Positions 17,228-26,787 of a stretch of DNA of 64,000 bases are shown in pieces. How positions within the stretch are numbered: position 1 is the first letter of the stretch; each line of letters begins with the position of its first letter. A model generated the notes under the pieces. It saw only the letters and a program-made list of their open reading frames with translations. It ran no database searches and was not told the DNA's origin. Location: the NCBI GenBank assembly GCA_049317265.1, contig JBMOIP010000007.1:69269-133268 (forward strand), written 5' to 3'. Source of the DNA: CAIVAT01 sp049317265. GTDB taxonomy: Bacteria > Bacteroidota > Bacteroidia > Bacteroidales > FEN-979. A program made the translations under genes and the position numbers.

Positions 17228-18606
17228 GAAGGAGTCTCCTCTGCGGATTTGTATTTTACAACCGCCTTCTTTTTCCAGTATCCCATGCGGTAGTAAGCAT
17301 AATAGAGGATGACTCCCGACAGCCATCCCACCGGGATCGACCACCAGATGCCGTGCACACCGATCGCCGGATTTTTCGCCAGCAGCCATGCCACCGGAAT
17401 ACGGATAATCCATAAGGAAAACAAGCTGATGAACATGGGAACAAGGGTATCCCCTGCTCCACGCAATACACCGTTAATGACGAACATCACTGAAAACAGG
17501 ATATAAAAGGATCCGATGATCTTCAGATAATCGCTACCCATTTCAATTACCACCGCATCATCGGTAAACATTTTCATCAGGATTTTCCCGAATAAGACAG
17601 TCACCAGCGAGATGATCACCGAAATCACACTGGTCATGATGAGCGTTGCGCGCAGTCCCGCTTTTACCCGGTCGGGGCGGTTGGCCCCCATATTCTGACC
17701 GACAAATGTAGAAAGCGCCACGGCAAAGCTCATGGCCGGCATTGCAGCAAAACTGTCAATTCTGCCCGCAGCGCTGTATGCAGCATTGGCATCCACACCG
17801 AATTGGTTGACAATCCAGTAGAGCGCGACCATCCCTGCCGCCACGAAAGTCTGCTGAAACCCGGTGGGAAGCCCGATCCTGATGCTTTTCATAAAGATAT
17901 CCTGGTCAAAAGTCAGATTCCGGAAGGAGAACTTAACCACTTTATGATATTTATTCAGGTAAATGATCTGTGCTATAAACGCAGCGGCCTCCGAAATCAC
18001 CGTGGCAATGGCTACTCCGGCCACGCCCCAATGAAGGACGGGAACAAAAATCAGGTCGAGGATAATATTCAGCCCGACGGAACCGATTAAAAAATAGAGG
18101 GGCGTTTTGGAATCTCCCAATCCACGCAAAATCGCACTGGTACCGTTATAACCAAAAAGGAATATCAATCCCGAAAGAAAAATGTTCAGGAAGAGCGTTG
18201 CATCAGGAATAATCGCAGGATCGAGGTCAATAATCCTGAAGATAAACCCGCTCAGCAGGATGCCTCCCAGGCTTACAACTAATGAAGTAAAGAACATGAA
18301 AATATAAAGCGTATTGATCGCCTTCTTTACATTATCTAGCTGTTTGGCCCCGAAAAACTGGGATACCACGATGGTAAACCCCATGGTCACCCCGATAATG
18401 AAGGAAACAAGTAGAAATATGATGGGCCCGGAGGTTCCGACAGCTGCGAGCGCAGCTTTTCCAATGTACTTACCAACCACAACACTGTCAACAATGTTGT
18501 ACATCTGCTGGAAGACATTGCCGAGTAGCATGGGGATCGCAAACTTCAGGATCAATCTGCCTTCGTTGCCATAACTGAGATCCTTCATGGGCGCAAAGGT
18601 AGCCAC
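17224..18606 (-). CDS. MATE family efflux transporter
   Basis: 460 residues with 12 predicted membrane helices in two repeats. MLLGNVFQQMYNIVDSVVVG near the N-terminus and the matching MALYWIVNQFGVDANAAYSA in the second half fit the MATE (NorM/DinF) fold. The family exports cationic drugs or lipid-linked compounds in exchange for Na+ or H+. A start at the second Met (18588, MKDLSYGNEG) is equally possible. It is convergent with the glycosyltransferase, with overlapping stop codons, and divergent from the RNase P RNA gene. Confidence 0.93.
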   Translation of the reverse strand: MATFAPMKDLSYGNEGRLILKFAIPMLLGNVFQQMYNIVDSVVVGKYIGKAALAAVGTSGPIIFLLVSFIIGVTMGFTIVVSQFFGAKQLDNVKKAINTLYIFMFFTSLVVSLGGILLSGFIFRIIDLDPAIIPDATLFLNIFLSGLIFLFGYNGTSAILRGLGDSKTPLYFLIGSVGLNIILDLIFVPVLHWGVAGVAIATVISEAAAFIAQIIYLNKYHKVVKFSFRNLTFDQDIFMKSIRIGLPTGFQQTFVAAGMVALYWIVNQFGVDANAAYSAAGRIDSFAAMPAMSFAVALSTFVGQNMGANRPDRVKAGLRATLIMTSVISVIISLVTVLFGKILMKMFTDDAVVIEMGSDYLKIIGSFYILFSVMFVINGVLRGAGDTLVPMFISLFSLWIIRIPVAWLLAKNPAIGVHGIWWSIPVGWLSGVILYYAYYRMGYWKKKAVVKYKSAEETPS

Positions 18607-18623
18607 AATTCACGGATAATTCT

Positions 18624-18631
18624 TACCTTTG
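18624..18631 (+). promoter_or_regulatory. Promoter -7 element for rnpB
   Basis: TACCTTTG, ending six bases before the predicted 5' end of the RNA at 18637, exactly where a -7 element should lie. Confidence 0.7.
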
Positions 18632-18636
18632 TGCCA

Positions 18637-19006
18637 ACAACAGTTCGTTCTGTCGCTTGTATCGGCGTTACATGTAACGTCGTTGCAAGAGGAAAGTCGG
18701 GACAACCTAGAGCATCATGCTTCCTAACGGGAAGGATCACGGGATATAAAGGCCCGGGAGACAGAAAGTGCCACAGAAAATGACTACCCGGTTCATCCCG
18801 GGAAAAGGTGAAAACGCGGTGTAAGAGACCACGGTCCTTCCGGGTGACCGGCAGGAGGGGTAAACCTCATGAGTTGAAAGACCAAGTATACCGGCTGTCA
18901 AGGGTTGCTCGCCCGATGCCGGAGGGTAGGTCGCTAAAGTCTGCCGGTGACGGTAAACTCAGATAAATGACAGAATTCAACAAAATCCTGCTTACAGAAC
19001 TGTTGT
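18637..19006 (+). ncRNA. rnpB: RNase P RNA (class A)
   Basis: About 370 bases. Conserved blocks are present in order: GAGGAAAGTCGGGACAACC (CR-I), AGACCACGGTCCTTCCGGG, GCAGGAGGGGTAAACC, GTTGAAAGACCAAGTATACC, and AGATAAATGACAG (CR-V) near the 3' end. The ends form a perfect 10-bp P1 helix: ACAACAGTTC at 18637-18646 with GAACTGTTGT at 18997-19006. A T-rich run follows P1, so P1 probably doubles as the terminator stem. It is the catalytic RNA that trims tRNA 5' leaders together with RnpA, which is not encoded in this window. Confidence 0.95.
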
Positions 19007-19025
19007 TATTTTTTAATACTGCATT

Positions 19026-20081
19026 ATGAAGATTGTCACCATCGTTGGCGCACGGCCACAGTTCATCAAAGCCGCTACCGTTTCCAGGGTCATCAGGGCA
19101 AATCCTGCCATCCATGAGATCCTGGTGCATACAGGCCAGCACTATGATGAGAACATGTCCGATGTCTTTTTCAGGGAGCTTAACATTCCCCTCCCCGATT
19201 ACAACCTTGAAGTTGGCTCCGGGAGCCATGGAAGGCAGACAGGGATGATGCTCCAGGCGATCGAGGATGTTTTGGTGAAGGAGAAACCAGATTGCACCCT
19301 GGTTTACGGAGATACCAACTCCACATTGGCAGGAGCGCTAGCCGCCACAAAACTGCACATTCCGCTGGCGCATGTTGAAGCCGGGCTGCGAAGCTTTAAC
19401 CGTGCCATGCCCGAAGAGATCAACCGAATTGTTACCGACCGGATTTCAGACATGCTCTTCGCCCCCACGAAGACTGCCATAGAGAACCTCCGTCACGAGG
19501 GTCTTGCCGATATCACCAGCTTTACGGGTGATGTGATGTACGACTCTGTGTTATACTATAAAAAAAGGATCCTGGCTGATCCGGAAAAGTATAAAACCCC
19601 CGGTATTCCTGACGAATACCTCCTTGCAACGATCCATCGTGCCGAAAATACCGACAACCCAGAGAAACTCAATGATATTTTCCGTGCCTTTTCCAGGCTG
19701 AATCATCAGATTCTGCTGCCCATCCATCCCAGGACCCGTAAGATACTGCAGGCATCTGTAGCCCTGCCGGGAAATGTAATCATCATCGACCCGGTGGGAT
19801 ACCTCGAGATGATGAAACTCACCATGGATGCCACCAGGGTGCTGACCGATTCCGGCGGCTTGCAAAAGGAAGCCTACTTCATGCAAAAACAGTGTATTAC
19901 CTTGCGCACTGAAACTGAATGGGTTGAAACCCTTCATGATCGCTGGAATATAATCACCGGCAGCAACCCTGAAATGATTGAGAGGGCTGCTGCATCAGCA
20001 CTTCCGGAAGCGCCCCAGGAGAATGCTTTTGGATTGGGTAATTCGGCTGACGTAATCCTTGAAAAGCTGCTCCTTTTTTAA
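19026..20081 (+). CDS. wecB: UDP-N-acetylglucosamine 2-epimerase (non-hydrolysing)
   Basis: 351 residues, near the usual 360-380. Motifs are IVGARPQFIKAATVSRVI at the N-terminus, HTGQHYDENMSDVFF near residue 36, HVEAGLRSFNRAMPEE near 117, and LTDSGGLQKEA near 275, all typical of WecB/MnaA. It interconverts UDP-GlcNAc and UDP-ManNAc, feeding ManNAc-containing surface polysaccharides. It starts 20 bases after rnpB and lacks its own -7 element, so it may be read through from the rnpB promoter. Confidence 0.94.
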   Translation: MKIVTIVGARPQFIKAATVSRVIRANPAIHEILVHTGQHYDENMSDVFFRELNIPLPDYNLEVGSGSHGRQTGMMLQAIEDVLVKEKPDCTLVYGDTNSTLAGALAATKLHIPLAHVEAGLRSFNRAMPEEINRIVTDRISDMLFAPTKTAIENLRHEGLADITSFTGDVMYDSVLYYKKRILADPEKYKTPGIPDEYLLATIHRAENTDNPEKLNDIFRAFSRLNHQILLPIHPRTRKILQASVALPGNVIIIDPVGYLEMMKLTMDATRVLTDSGGLQKEAYFMQKQCITLRTETEWVETLHDRWNIITGSNPEMIERAAASALPEAPQENAFGLGNSADVILEKLLLF

Positions 20082-20149
20082 CCTCCGATTGTTAATAAAA
20101 TCCTTGATTTTACTATTCAATACCTGCCTTCCGGTAACGGAAAAATTTG

Positions 20150-20157
20150 TACCTTTG
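20150..20157 (+). promoter_or_regulatory. Promoter -7 element for gyrB
   Basis: TACCTTTG, 32 bases before the gyrB ATG at 20190. Confidence 0.65.
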
Positions 20158-20189
20158 CTTTATAGTATTCCTATTATAACATATTGATT

Positions 20190-22148
20190 ATGACAGATGT
20201 AGAAAAAGAAATTGCCAGCCAGAGTTACACGGCTGATAACATTCAGGTGCTGGAAGGATTGGAAGCTGTTCGCAAACGCCCTGCAATGTACATTGGTGAC
20301 ATCAACGTTAAGGGTCTTCACCACCTTGTATATGAAGTAGTTGACAACTCAATTGACGAAGCTCTTGCCGGCTATTGCAACCGAATTGAAGTTACCATCC
20401 TTGAAGATAATTCAATCAGAGTTACTGATAATGGTCGTGGAATTCCGACCGACTATCACGAAAAAGAGAAACGGTCGGCACTCGAAGTGGTCATGACCGT
20501 CCTTCATGCCGGCGGAAAGTTTGACAAAGATACCTATAAAGTCTCCGGTGGTCTCCATGGCGTAGGTGTCTCTGTGGTGAACGCACTCTCCTCCCTCCTC
20601 AAAGTTGTGGTAAAGCGTGGCGGACAAATCTTTCAACAGGAGTATGCATTTGGTAAACCACTCTACCCGGTCAAAGTTATTGGCGAAACTGAGCACAACG
20701 GAACAGAAGTGACATTCAAGTCGGACAACTCCATCTTCATGGTTGAAAAATTTGAATATGAGATCCTCTGCTCACGTCTGCGCGAACTTGCCTACCTTAA
20801 TAAAGGAATCACGCTGATTATCACCGATGAACGTGACCGTGATGAAAACGGGAATTTCATCACCAATACTTTTTTCTCCAAAGACGGCCTGAGTGATTTC
20901 ATCAACTACCTCGATGCAAACCGCGAGAAACTCATCCCCGATCCAATTTGCATGGAAGGCGAGCGCAACAACATCCCGCTGGAAATTGCCATGCAGTACA
21001 ATACCTCCTTTACCGAGAACATTCATGCCTATGTGAACAACATCAACACCCATGAAGGAGGAACCCACCTTGCAGGTTTCAGAAGGGCGCTTACCCGTAC
21101 CCTGAAAAGCTATGCCGACAAAACCGGGATGCTTGCGAAATTAAAATTCGACATCAATGGCGACGACTTCCGTGAAGGCCTCACTGCGATCATCTCTGTG
21201 AAAGTCCAGGAACCCCAGTTTGAAGGACAAACCAAAACCAAACTTGGCAACAATGAAGTGATGGGTGTGGTGGATCAGCTGGCCAGTGAAATGCTCTCCA
21301 ACTACCTCGAAGAACACCCAAAAGAGGCGAGAACCATCGTAAATAAAGTTATCCTTGCTGCCACAGCGCGTCATGCTGCAAGAAAAGCCCGCGAACTGGT
21401 TCAGCGTAAAAATGTCCTTTCCGGCTCAGGCTTGCCTGGTAAATTATCTGACTGCTCCGAGAACGATCCGGCCCAGTGCGAAATTTACCTCGTCGAGGGA
21501 GACTCTGCAGGCGGTACAGCCAAACAGGGCCGCGACAGGCGCTTCCAGGCCATCCTGCCTTTGCGTGGAAAGATCCTCAACGTTGAAAAGGCAATGGCCT
21601 ATAAAATCTTTGACAGCGAGGAGATCAAAAATATCTTCACCGCCCTTGGGGTCACCATCGGAACAGAAGAGGACAGCAAGGCACTAAATCTCGAAAAGCT
21701 TCGTTATCATAAAATAGTCATCATGACCGATGCCGATGTGGACGGAAGCCATATCGCTACCCTTATCCTGACATTCTTTTTCCGTTACATGAAAGAGCTG
21801 ATCGAAAACGGACATGTATATATTGCCACACCACCCTTGTACCTGATCAAGAGGGGAACGACACAACGCTATTGCTGGACGGAAGAAGAGCGCCAGCAGA
21901 TTGTTGCAGAACTGAGTAACGGCAAGGAAAACGCCGTTCACATTCAACGGTACAAAGGTCTTGGTGAAATGAATGCCGAACAACTCTGGAGCACCACCAT
22001 GGATCCCGAGTTCCGGACGCTGAGGCAGGTGGCCATTGAAAACGGAACGGAGGCAGACAGAATCTTCTCCATGTTGATGGGAGATGATGTTCCGCCCAGG
22101 AGAGAATTCATCGAGAAGAACTCAAAATATGCCAATATCGATGTCTAA
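20190..22148 (+). CDS. gyrB: DNA gyrase subunit B
   Basis: 652 residues. I use the ATG at 20190 rather than the in-frame TTG at 20184. The GHKL ATPase domain has VRKRPAMYIGD, VVDNSIDEALAGY and DNGRGIP. The transducer domain follows. The TOPRIM domain has YLVEGDSAGGTAKQGRDRRF near residues 430-449 and the metal-binding MTDADVDGSHI near 512-522. The short C-terminus lacks the 170-residue insert of enterobacterial GyrB, as is normal for this phylum. With GyrA, the protein introduces negative supercoils. Three export genes follow on the same strand with short gaps. Confidence 0.96.
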   Translation: MTDVEKEIASQSYTADNIQVLEGLEAVRKRPAMYIGDINVKGLHHLVYEVVDNSIDEALAGYCNRIEVTILEDNSIRVTDNGRGIPTDYHEKEKRSALEVVMTVLHAGGKFDKDTYKVSGGLHGVGVSVVNALSSLLKVVVKRGGQIFQQEYAFGKPLYPVKVIGETEHNGTEVTFKSDNSIFMVEKFEYEILCSRLRELAYLNKGITLIITDERDRDENGNFITNTFFSKDGLSDFINYLDANREKLIPDPICMEGERNNIPLEIAMQYNTSFTENIHAYVNNINTHEGGTHLAGFRRALTRTLKSYADKTGMLAKLKFDINGDDFREGLTAIISVKVQEPQFEGQTKTKLGNNEVMGVVDQLASEMLSNYLEEHPKEARTIVNKVILAATARHAARKARELVQRKNVLSGSGLPGKLSDCSENDPAQCEIYLVEGDSAGGTAKQGRDRRFQAILPLRGKILNVEKAMAYKIFDSEEIKNIFTALGVTIGTEEDSKALNLEKLRYHKIVIMTDADVDGSHIATLILTFFFRYMKELIENGHVYIATPPLYLIKRGTTQRYCWTEEERQQIVAELSNGKENAVHIQRYKGLGEMNAEQLWSTTMDPEFRTLRQVAIENGTEADRIFSMLMGDDVPPRREFIEKNSKYANIDV

Positions 22149-22171
22149 CAGTTGATCAAAACATATTCAGC

Positions 22172-23530
22172 ATGACCCGGAAAAAGTACATTTACCTGAT
22201 CGCCTCAGTACTACTCCTGGCGATTATCGCTTATTTCATCTTTGGAAAGGATAAACAGGGTCAGCAGATCACTGCAACGGTCAAAAAGGGTAGTTTCCCC
22301 ATTGAAGTTACCACTACAGGTGAACTCATTGCTAAAAGCTCTGATAAAATCAACGGGCCTGCAGCGCTTGGACAACTTTTCCGGATATGGAATGTGAAAA
22401 TTCAGGATATTATCCCTGATGGTACGGTGGTGGACTCAGGGCAGTATGTCGCCCAACTTGACCCCTCTGAAACCACCAATAAAATCAAGGATGAAGAGCT
22501 GAACCAGGAGAAACTGGAAACTTCGCTTACCAAAACCCGACTCGATACCTCCCTTGAGTTACGCGCCCTGCGCGACGATCTTATCAACCTCAAATTTTCA
22601 CTGGAAGAGAAAAAAATCACCCTCGAACAGTCTAAATATGAACCGCCAGCCACTATCAGGCAGGTCGAAATGGAACTCGAAAAATCACAGCGCACCCTCG
22701 AACAAACTGAGAAAAATTACAAACTACGCTTTCAGAAAGCGGTCGCAACCATGCAGGAGGTTACCACCTCATACAACCAGGGACAACGCAAACTGGAACA
22801 GATGCACGACGTGCTGAAACAGATGACCATTCATGCCCCAAAAGCCGGGATGGTCATTTATAAACGCAACTACGACGGCAGCAAGATGGGGGTCAATGCC
22901 ATGATGAATACATGGGACAACATTGTAGCCGAACTCCCCGACCTGTCCGAGATGATATCCAAAACCTATATCAACGAAATTGACATCAGTAAAGTTAAGG
23001 TAGGACAGAAAGTGCAAATCGGCATCGATGCTTTCCCTGAAAAGAAATTCACCGGAACGGTTACCGAAGTCGCAAACATTGGGGAGCAGCAACAGAACTC
23101 AAATGCAAAAGTTTACGAGGTGAAAATCGTTTTGAAAGAGGTTGATTCAATACTGAGACCTGCCATGACAACAAAGAACAAAATCCTTACAAATGTTGTC
23201 GAAAATGTCCTGTTCATCCCGATAGAATCGATCTTCAACAACGATTCCGTAACCTTTGTCTATAAAAAGGATGGCAACTCGGTGACCCGCCAGCAGGTGA
23301 TTGTCGGCCAGTCCAATGAAAATGAAATCATTATCAAAGCAGGTCTCCAGGCAGATGATATCGTTTTACTTGTCCCGCCCGAAAAAGCCGAAAAATTAAG
23401 TCTCGAAACACTTCCCAAAGATGTCATTGAAAAGTACAAGGAAAAACCACTCCCTGTGAAAGATACGAAGTCTGCCGTCAAAGACCAGGGAAAACTCCGG
23501 GATCCACCGCCTCCCATGCTGAAAAAATAG
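22172..23530 (+). CDS. MacA-like periplasmic adaptor (HlyD/RND-type)
   Basis: 452 residues. One N-terminal membrane helix (residues 6-25), then a half-lipoyl strand with VVDSGQYVAQLDPSE, a long coiled coil at about residues 105-210 (rich in Glu/Lys/Leu), and a second lipoyl half ending MTIHAPKAGMVIYKRN. Beta-barrel and membrane-proximal domains follow to residue 420. The tail is Pro/Lys-rich (DPPPPMLKK). It should bridge an inner-membrane ABC permease and an outer-membrane TolC channel, both encoded immediately downstream. Confidence 0.88.
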   Translation: MTRKKYIYLIASVLLLAIIAYFIFGKDKQGQQITATVKKGSFPIEVTTTGELIAKSSDKINGPAALGQLFRIWNVKIQDIIPDGTVVDSGQYVAQLDPSETTNKIKDEELNQEKLETSLTKTRLDTSLELRALRDDLINLKFSLEEKKITLEQSKYEPPATIRQVEMELEKSQRTLEQTEKNYKLRFQKAVATMQEVTTSYNQGQRKLEQMHDVLKQMTIHAPKAGMVIYKRNYDGSKMGVNAMMNTWDNIVAELPDLSEMISKTYINEIDISKVKVGQKVQIGIDAFPEKKFTGTVTEVANIGEQQQNSNAKVYEVKIVLKEVDSILRPAMTTKNKILTNVVENVLFIPIESIFNNDSVTFVYKKDGNSVTRQQVIVGQSNENEIIIKAGLQADDIVLLVPPEKAEKLSLETLPKDVIEKYKEKPLPVKDTKSAVKDQGKLRDPPPPMLKK

Positions 23531-23582
23531 CGGTTCAGGCATCAATCGTTAATTCCAACTCATAAAATCGAAAATTCCCGGT

Positions 23583-24962
23583 ATGCTTGAACGTTATAAA
23601 TATATCTTCAACATCGCGCTGGAAGCTGTTTTTTTGAATAAATTCCGATCTATTCTGACAGCCCTGGGCATTATATTCGGTGTGGCGGCAGTGATCACCA
23701 TGATGGCCATCGGCAATGGAGCAAAAAAGGTGATCCTCGATCAGATGAAACTGGTAGGGGTCAACAACATCCTGATTGCCCCAAAACCTGAAAAACAAAA
23801 TGGCGCCTCCTCCAAGTCAGGTGATGAAAATGCTCAATCCACCCAACAGTCTGATAACAGTGAAAAAGGTAAATACTCACCGGGGTTGAATCTGGCAGAT
23901 GCCATTGCCATCAAAACCATCATCCCGACCGTTTCCAAGGTAAGCCCTGAAGTCATCTATGAAACTGATATCGTGAAGGATGGGGTTAAAATATTTGCCA
24001 AAGCCGCAGGTGTCACACCCGATTTTTTCCATGTTTTTGCCTTGGAACTGCAAGAAGGCCAAATGTTCAATGAAGAACAACTCAAAGACGGAAAATCTGT
24101 CTGCATCATCGGGCCGATCATTAAGTCGAAATTTTTTCCAACTGAAAATGCGGTCGGGAAAGATATCAAATGCGGACAGATCTGGCTGAAGATCATCGGA
24201 GTGTTAAAAAAGAGGGAAATCAGCCAGGCCAGCATTGATAAACTCGGGGTGTCAGACTATAACAACACGATCTACACCCCTATCCAAACGATTCTCCGGC
24301 GATACAAAGACCGGTCAGTGATTACAGCCGCCTCCCTTCATGGAAGTCAATCCCAGATCGATGAAAATTCCTTCATGGTCACTGAGTCATCTGGCCAGGA
24401 TGGGAATAGCGGTAACCAGATCGACAAGATCGTGGTGCAGGTAAAGGAGAGCAGCCAGATAACTCCAACCGTCGAAATCCTTAAAAAAATGATGCTCCGG
24501 CGCCATGCTGGCATGGACGACGTGGACATCATTGTGCCGGAACTGCTTTTAAAACAGGAACAACGGGCCAAGGATGTCTTTAACATCGTGCTTGGCGCCA
24601 TCGCAAGCATCTCCTTGCTGGTTGGCGGAATAGGCATTATGAACATCATGCTTGCCTCTGTGATGGAACGTATCAAGGAGATCGGGATACGCCAGGCCAT
24701 TGGAGCTACCAAGCGCGACATCGTTCTTCAGTTTTTGATGGAAGCCACCCTGCTCAGCCTGACCGGAGGTTTGATCGGGATCATCCTGGGTCTTGTGCTT
24801 TCCAGGATCATCTCATCGGTCACGGATATTGTTACCATAGTCTCCCCGTTGTCAGTTTTGGTCTCTTTTGGCGTTTCTGCTTCGGTTGGGATTATTTTCG
24901 GCTACATGCCTTCGCAACGTGCAGCCCGCCAGGATCCCGTTGAATCGCTCCGTCATGAATAG
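23583..24962 (+). CDS. MacB-like ABC transporter permease (FtsX family)
   Basis: 459 residues with the FtsX/MacB permease layout. TM1 is near residues 22-42 (ILTALGIIFGVAAVITMMAI), followed by a large periplasmic domain up to about residue 330. Three C-terminal helices include SISLLVGGIGIMNIMLASV, and the coupling motif ERIKEIGIRQAIGATKRDI lies between them. A Gln/Ser/Asn-rich low-complexity insert lies at residues 63-95. There is no ATP-binding domain in the protein or in the neighbouring genes, so the ATPase must come from elsewhere. Confidence 0.9.
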   Translation: MLERYKYIFNIALEAVFLNKFRSILTALGIIFGVAAVITMMAIGNGAKKVILDQMKLVGVNNILIAPKPEKQNGASSKSGDENAQSTQQSDNSEKGKYSPGLNLADAIAIKTIIPTVSKVSPEVIYETDIVKDGVKIFAKAAGVTPDFFHVFALELQEGQMFNEEQLKDGKSVCIIGPIIKSKFFPTENAVGKDIKCGQIWLKIIGVLKKREISQASIDKLGVSDYNNTIYTPIQTILRRYKDRSVITAASLHGSQSQIDENSFMVTESSGQDGNSGNQIDKIVVQVKESSQITPTVEILKKMMLRRHAGMDDVDIIVPELLLKQEQRAKDVFNIVLGAIASISLLVGGIGIMNIMLASVMERIKEIGIRQAIGATKRDIVLQFLMEATLLSLTGGLIGIILGLVLSRIISSVTDIVTIVSPLSVLVSFGVSASVGIIFGYMPSQRAARQDPVESLRHE

Positions 24963-24975
24963 TCAACAATTAAGA

Positions 24976-26460
24976 ATGATGAAACAGTTTGTCATTATAC
25001 TTCTCACCATGTTTTTCGGCTGCACGATCCTTGCCTCCGGCCAGGGAAATGTACGCCACTTAACACTCAACGAGGCCATCGAAATTGCCAAAGCCAACTC
25101 GCCTGATGCGTTGAATACAAAGCAGAAATTCAGGACAAGCTACTGGGAATTCAGGTCCTTTCGGGCATCCAACCTTCCAGCCCTCGGACTCACCTCAAAC
25201 CTTCCCAATCTGAAGCAGGGTTTCTCAACCTACCAGGACAGCACCGGAAAAATATCGTATGTCCGCTCACAATACTTCAGCTCGAACATGGCATTGGGAC
25301 TCACCCAGCAAATAGGGATCACCGGTGGTACCATCTCGCTCAACTCCTCTCTGGAAGGTACCTGGAACCAGGCCGGAGATAACCCCTACCCTTTTTTAAG
25401 TGTGCCGGTGAATGTTGTTTTTAATCAACCCCTCTTTACATATAACAGTTTCAGGTGGGACAGGAAAATCCAGCCCTTGAAGTACTCACAGGCAAAAAGA
25501 AGATACCTTGAAGAGGTGGAAGATATCTCACTGAACACCATTAACCACTTCTTCACACTCCTGCAGGCGCAGGTGGAGCAGAAGATTGCGTTGGTTAATC
25601 TTTCCAACTACGACACCATGTACCGGATCGCCAAAGGCAGGTTTCAACTTGGGAAGATCGCTGAAAACGACCTGCTGCAAATGGAACTCAACTTTCTCAA
25701 AGAACAGGCCGCTGTCGAAAATGCCAACCTGAATCTTGAAAATGCACAGTTCCGCCTTAAATCTTATCTTCGGCTTCAGGATACAGCCCGGATACGGCTT
25801 GTCGCCCCAGCCGAAATTGGCTTTTTCAGCATCGATCCTGCCACATCCGTAAACCTTGCAGTAGAATACTCTTCCACATCGCTTGATTATAAAAGGAGAT
25901 TACTGGAAGCTGCACGCCAGGTAAATATCGCCAAAATGGACAAACGTTTTGATGCGAATGTGCATGTTGAAGTGGGGCTTACGAAATCGGGGACCACCAT
26001 CCCTGATTCCTATATTAAACCACTCGACAACCGAATGCTTTCAGTTGACCTGACCATACCCATCCTCGACTGGGGAGTGTCGCATGGGAAAATTAAGATG
26101 GCCCAGTCGGAAGATGAAGTTGTGAAAAACTCAGTTGAACAGGAGAGCATCGATTTCAAACAAACGGTATACCTCAAAGCGGTACAGTTCAACATGCAGA
26201 AAAACCAGGTGCGGATTGCGGCAAAATCGGATACCGTAGCAAGAAAAAGCTTTGAGGTCATCAAAGGCCGCTACCTGATCGGAAAAATCAACAGCATTCT
26301 TGACCTGAACAGCGCCCAAATTGCCACAGATAACGCTGAAAAATCTTATTATGGCGCCCTCCAGACTTACTGGCAGAATTACTACGAAATCCGCAAGCTC
26401 ACCCTCTTTGATTTCAGGGCCAATAAACCCATCGAATTCGACTTTAAAGACATTAAATAA
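24976..26460 (+). CDS. TolC family outer membrane efflux protein
   Basis: 494 residues from the ATG at 24976. The ATG at 24955, which overlaps the permease stop, would add seven residues. A signal peptide (MMKQFVIILLTMFFG to ASGQ) is followed by the TolC repeat pattern LTLNEAIEIAKANSPDAL. The long helices are rich in Gln/Asn/Glu (QLGKIAENDLLQMELNFLKE). A second half repeats the fold (SIDFKQTVYLKAVQFNMQKN). It should form the outer-membrane channel for the MacA/MacB-like pair upstream, with which it forms an operon. Confidence 0.88.
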   Translation: MMKQFVIILLTMFFGCTILASGQGNVRHLTLNEAIEIAKANSPDALNTKQKFRTSYWEFRSFRASNLPALGLTSNLPNLKQGFSTYQDSTGKISYVRSQYFSSNMALGLTQQIGITGGTISLNSSLEGTWNQAGDNPYPFLSVPVNVVFNQPLFTYNSFRWDRKIQPLKYSQAKRRYLEEVEDISLNTINHFFTLLQAQVEQKIALVNLSNYDTMYRIAKGRFQLGKIAENDLLQMELNFLKEQAAVENANLNLENAQFRLKSYLRLQDTARIRLVAPAEIGFFSIDPATSVNLAVEYSSTSLDYKRRLLEAARQVNIAKMDKRFDANVHVEVGLTKSGTTIPDSYIKPLDNRMLSVDLTIPILDWGVSHGKIKMAQSEDEVVKNSVEQESIDFKQTVYLKAVQFNMQKNQVRIAAKSDTVARKSFEVIKGRYLIGKINSILDLNSAQIATDNAEKSYYGALQTYWQNYYEIRKLTLFDFRANKPIEFDFKDIK

Positions 26461-26484
26461 TTTTATTGAAGGCGATTATACCCA

Positions 26485-26615
26485 TATCAATTGCCCCGGC
26501 CTTCTGGCCGAGGATGATGGCAAAGTATTGACATAATGGGCTTTAGCCCAAAATAGAGAGCCAGGATTTCGGGAATTAATTGTTTATTTCGGGCTTAAGG
26601 CCGAGACAATTGATA
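26485..26615. repeat. Intergenic inverted repeat with 27-bp arms
   Basis: Left arm 26485-26511 starts TATCAATTGCCCCGGCCTT. The right arm, 26589-26615, is its complement with about five mismatches and ends GAGACAATTGATA. The 77 bases between hold a smaller hairpin (GGGCTTTAGCCC near 26539), and a partial copy of that hairpin's arm recurs near 26656 (CAGCCCATAATTT). The element fills most of the 327-base gap between the TolC gene and the peroxiredoxin gene. The remainder holds the peroxiredoxin promoter and AT-rich sequence. Confidence 0.8.
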
Positions 26616-26744
26616 ATAGTGCTTATTCAATTATGTATCAAACGCATAATATTCAGCCCATAATTTATCGGGACAATTGAGCTTAATCAAAATAAATAAT
26701 CAATAACTATCCCCCTGCAATCTATACTCCTTCTAAATAATCAC

Positions 26745-26752
26745 TATCTTTG
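26745..26752 (+). promoter_or_regulatory. Promoter -7 element for the peroxiredoxin
   Basis: TATCTTTG, 35 bases before the ATG at 26788. Confidence 0.6.
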
Positions 26753-26787
26753 CAAAAAAAAAACAATTAACCTTAAACATCATAATT

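Noticed and set aside
20184..20189. A TTG start for gyrB
   Set aside because: An ATG lies two codons downstream, in the usual position relative to the promoter and with the expected N-terminus.
24868..24975. A TolC start upstream inside the permease gene
   Set aside because: It would extend the protein ahead of its signal peptide; the ATG at 24976 (or 24955) is the natural start.
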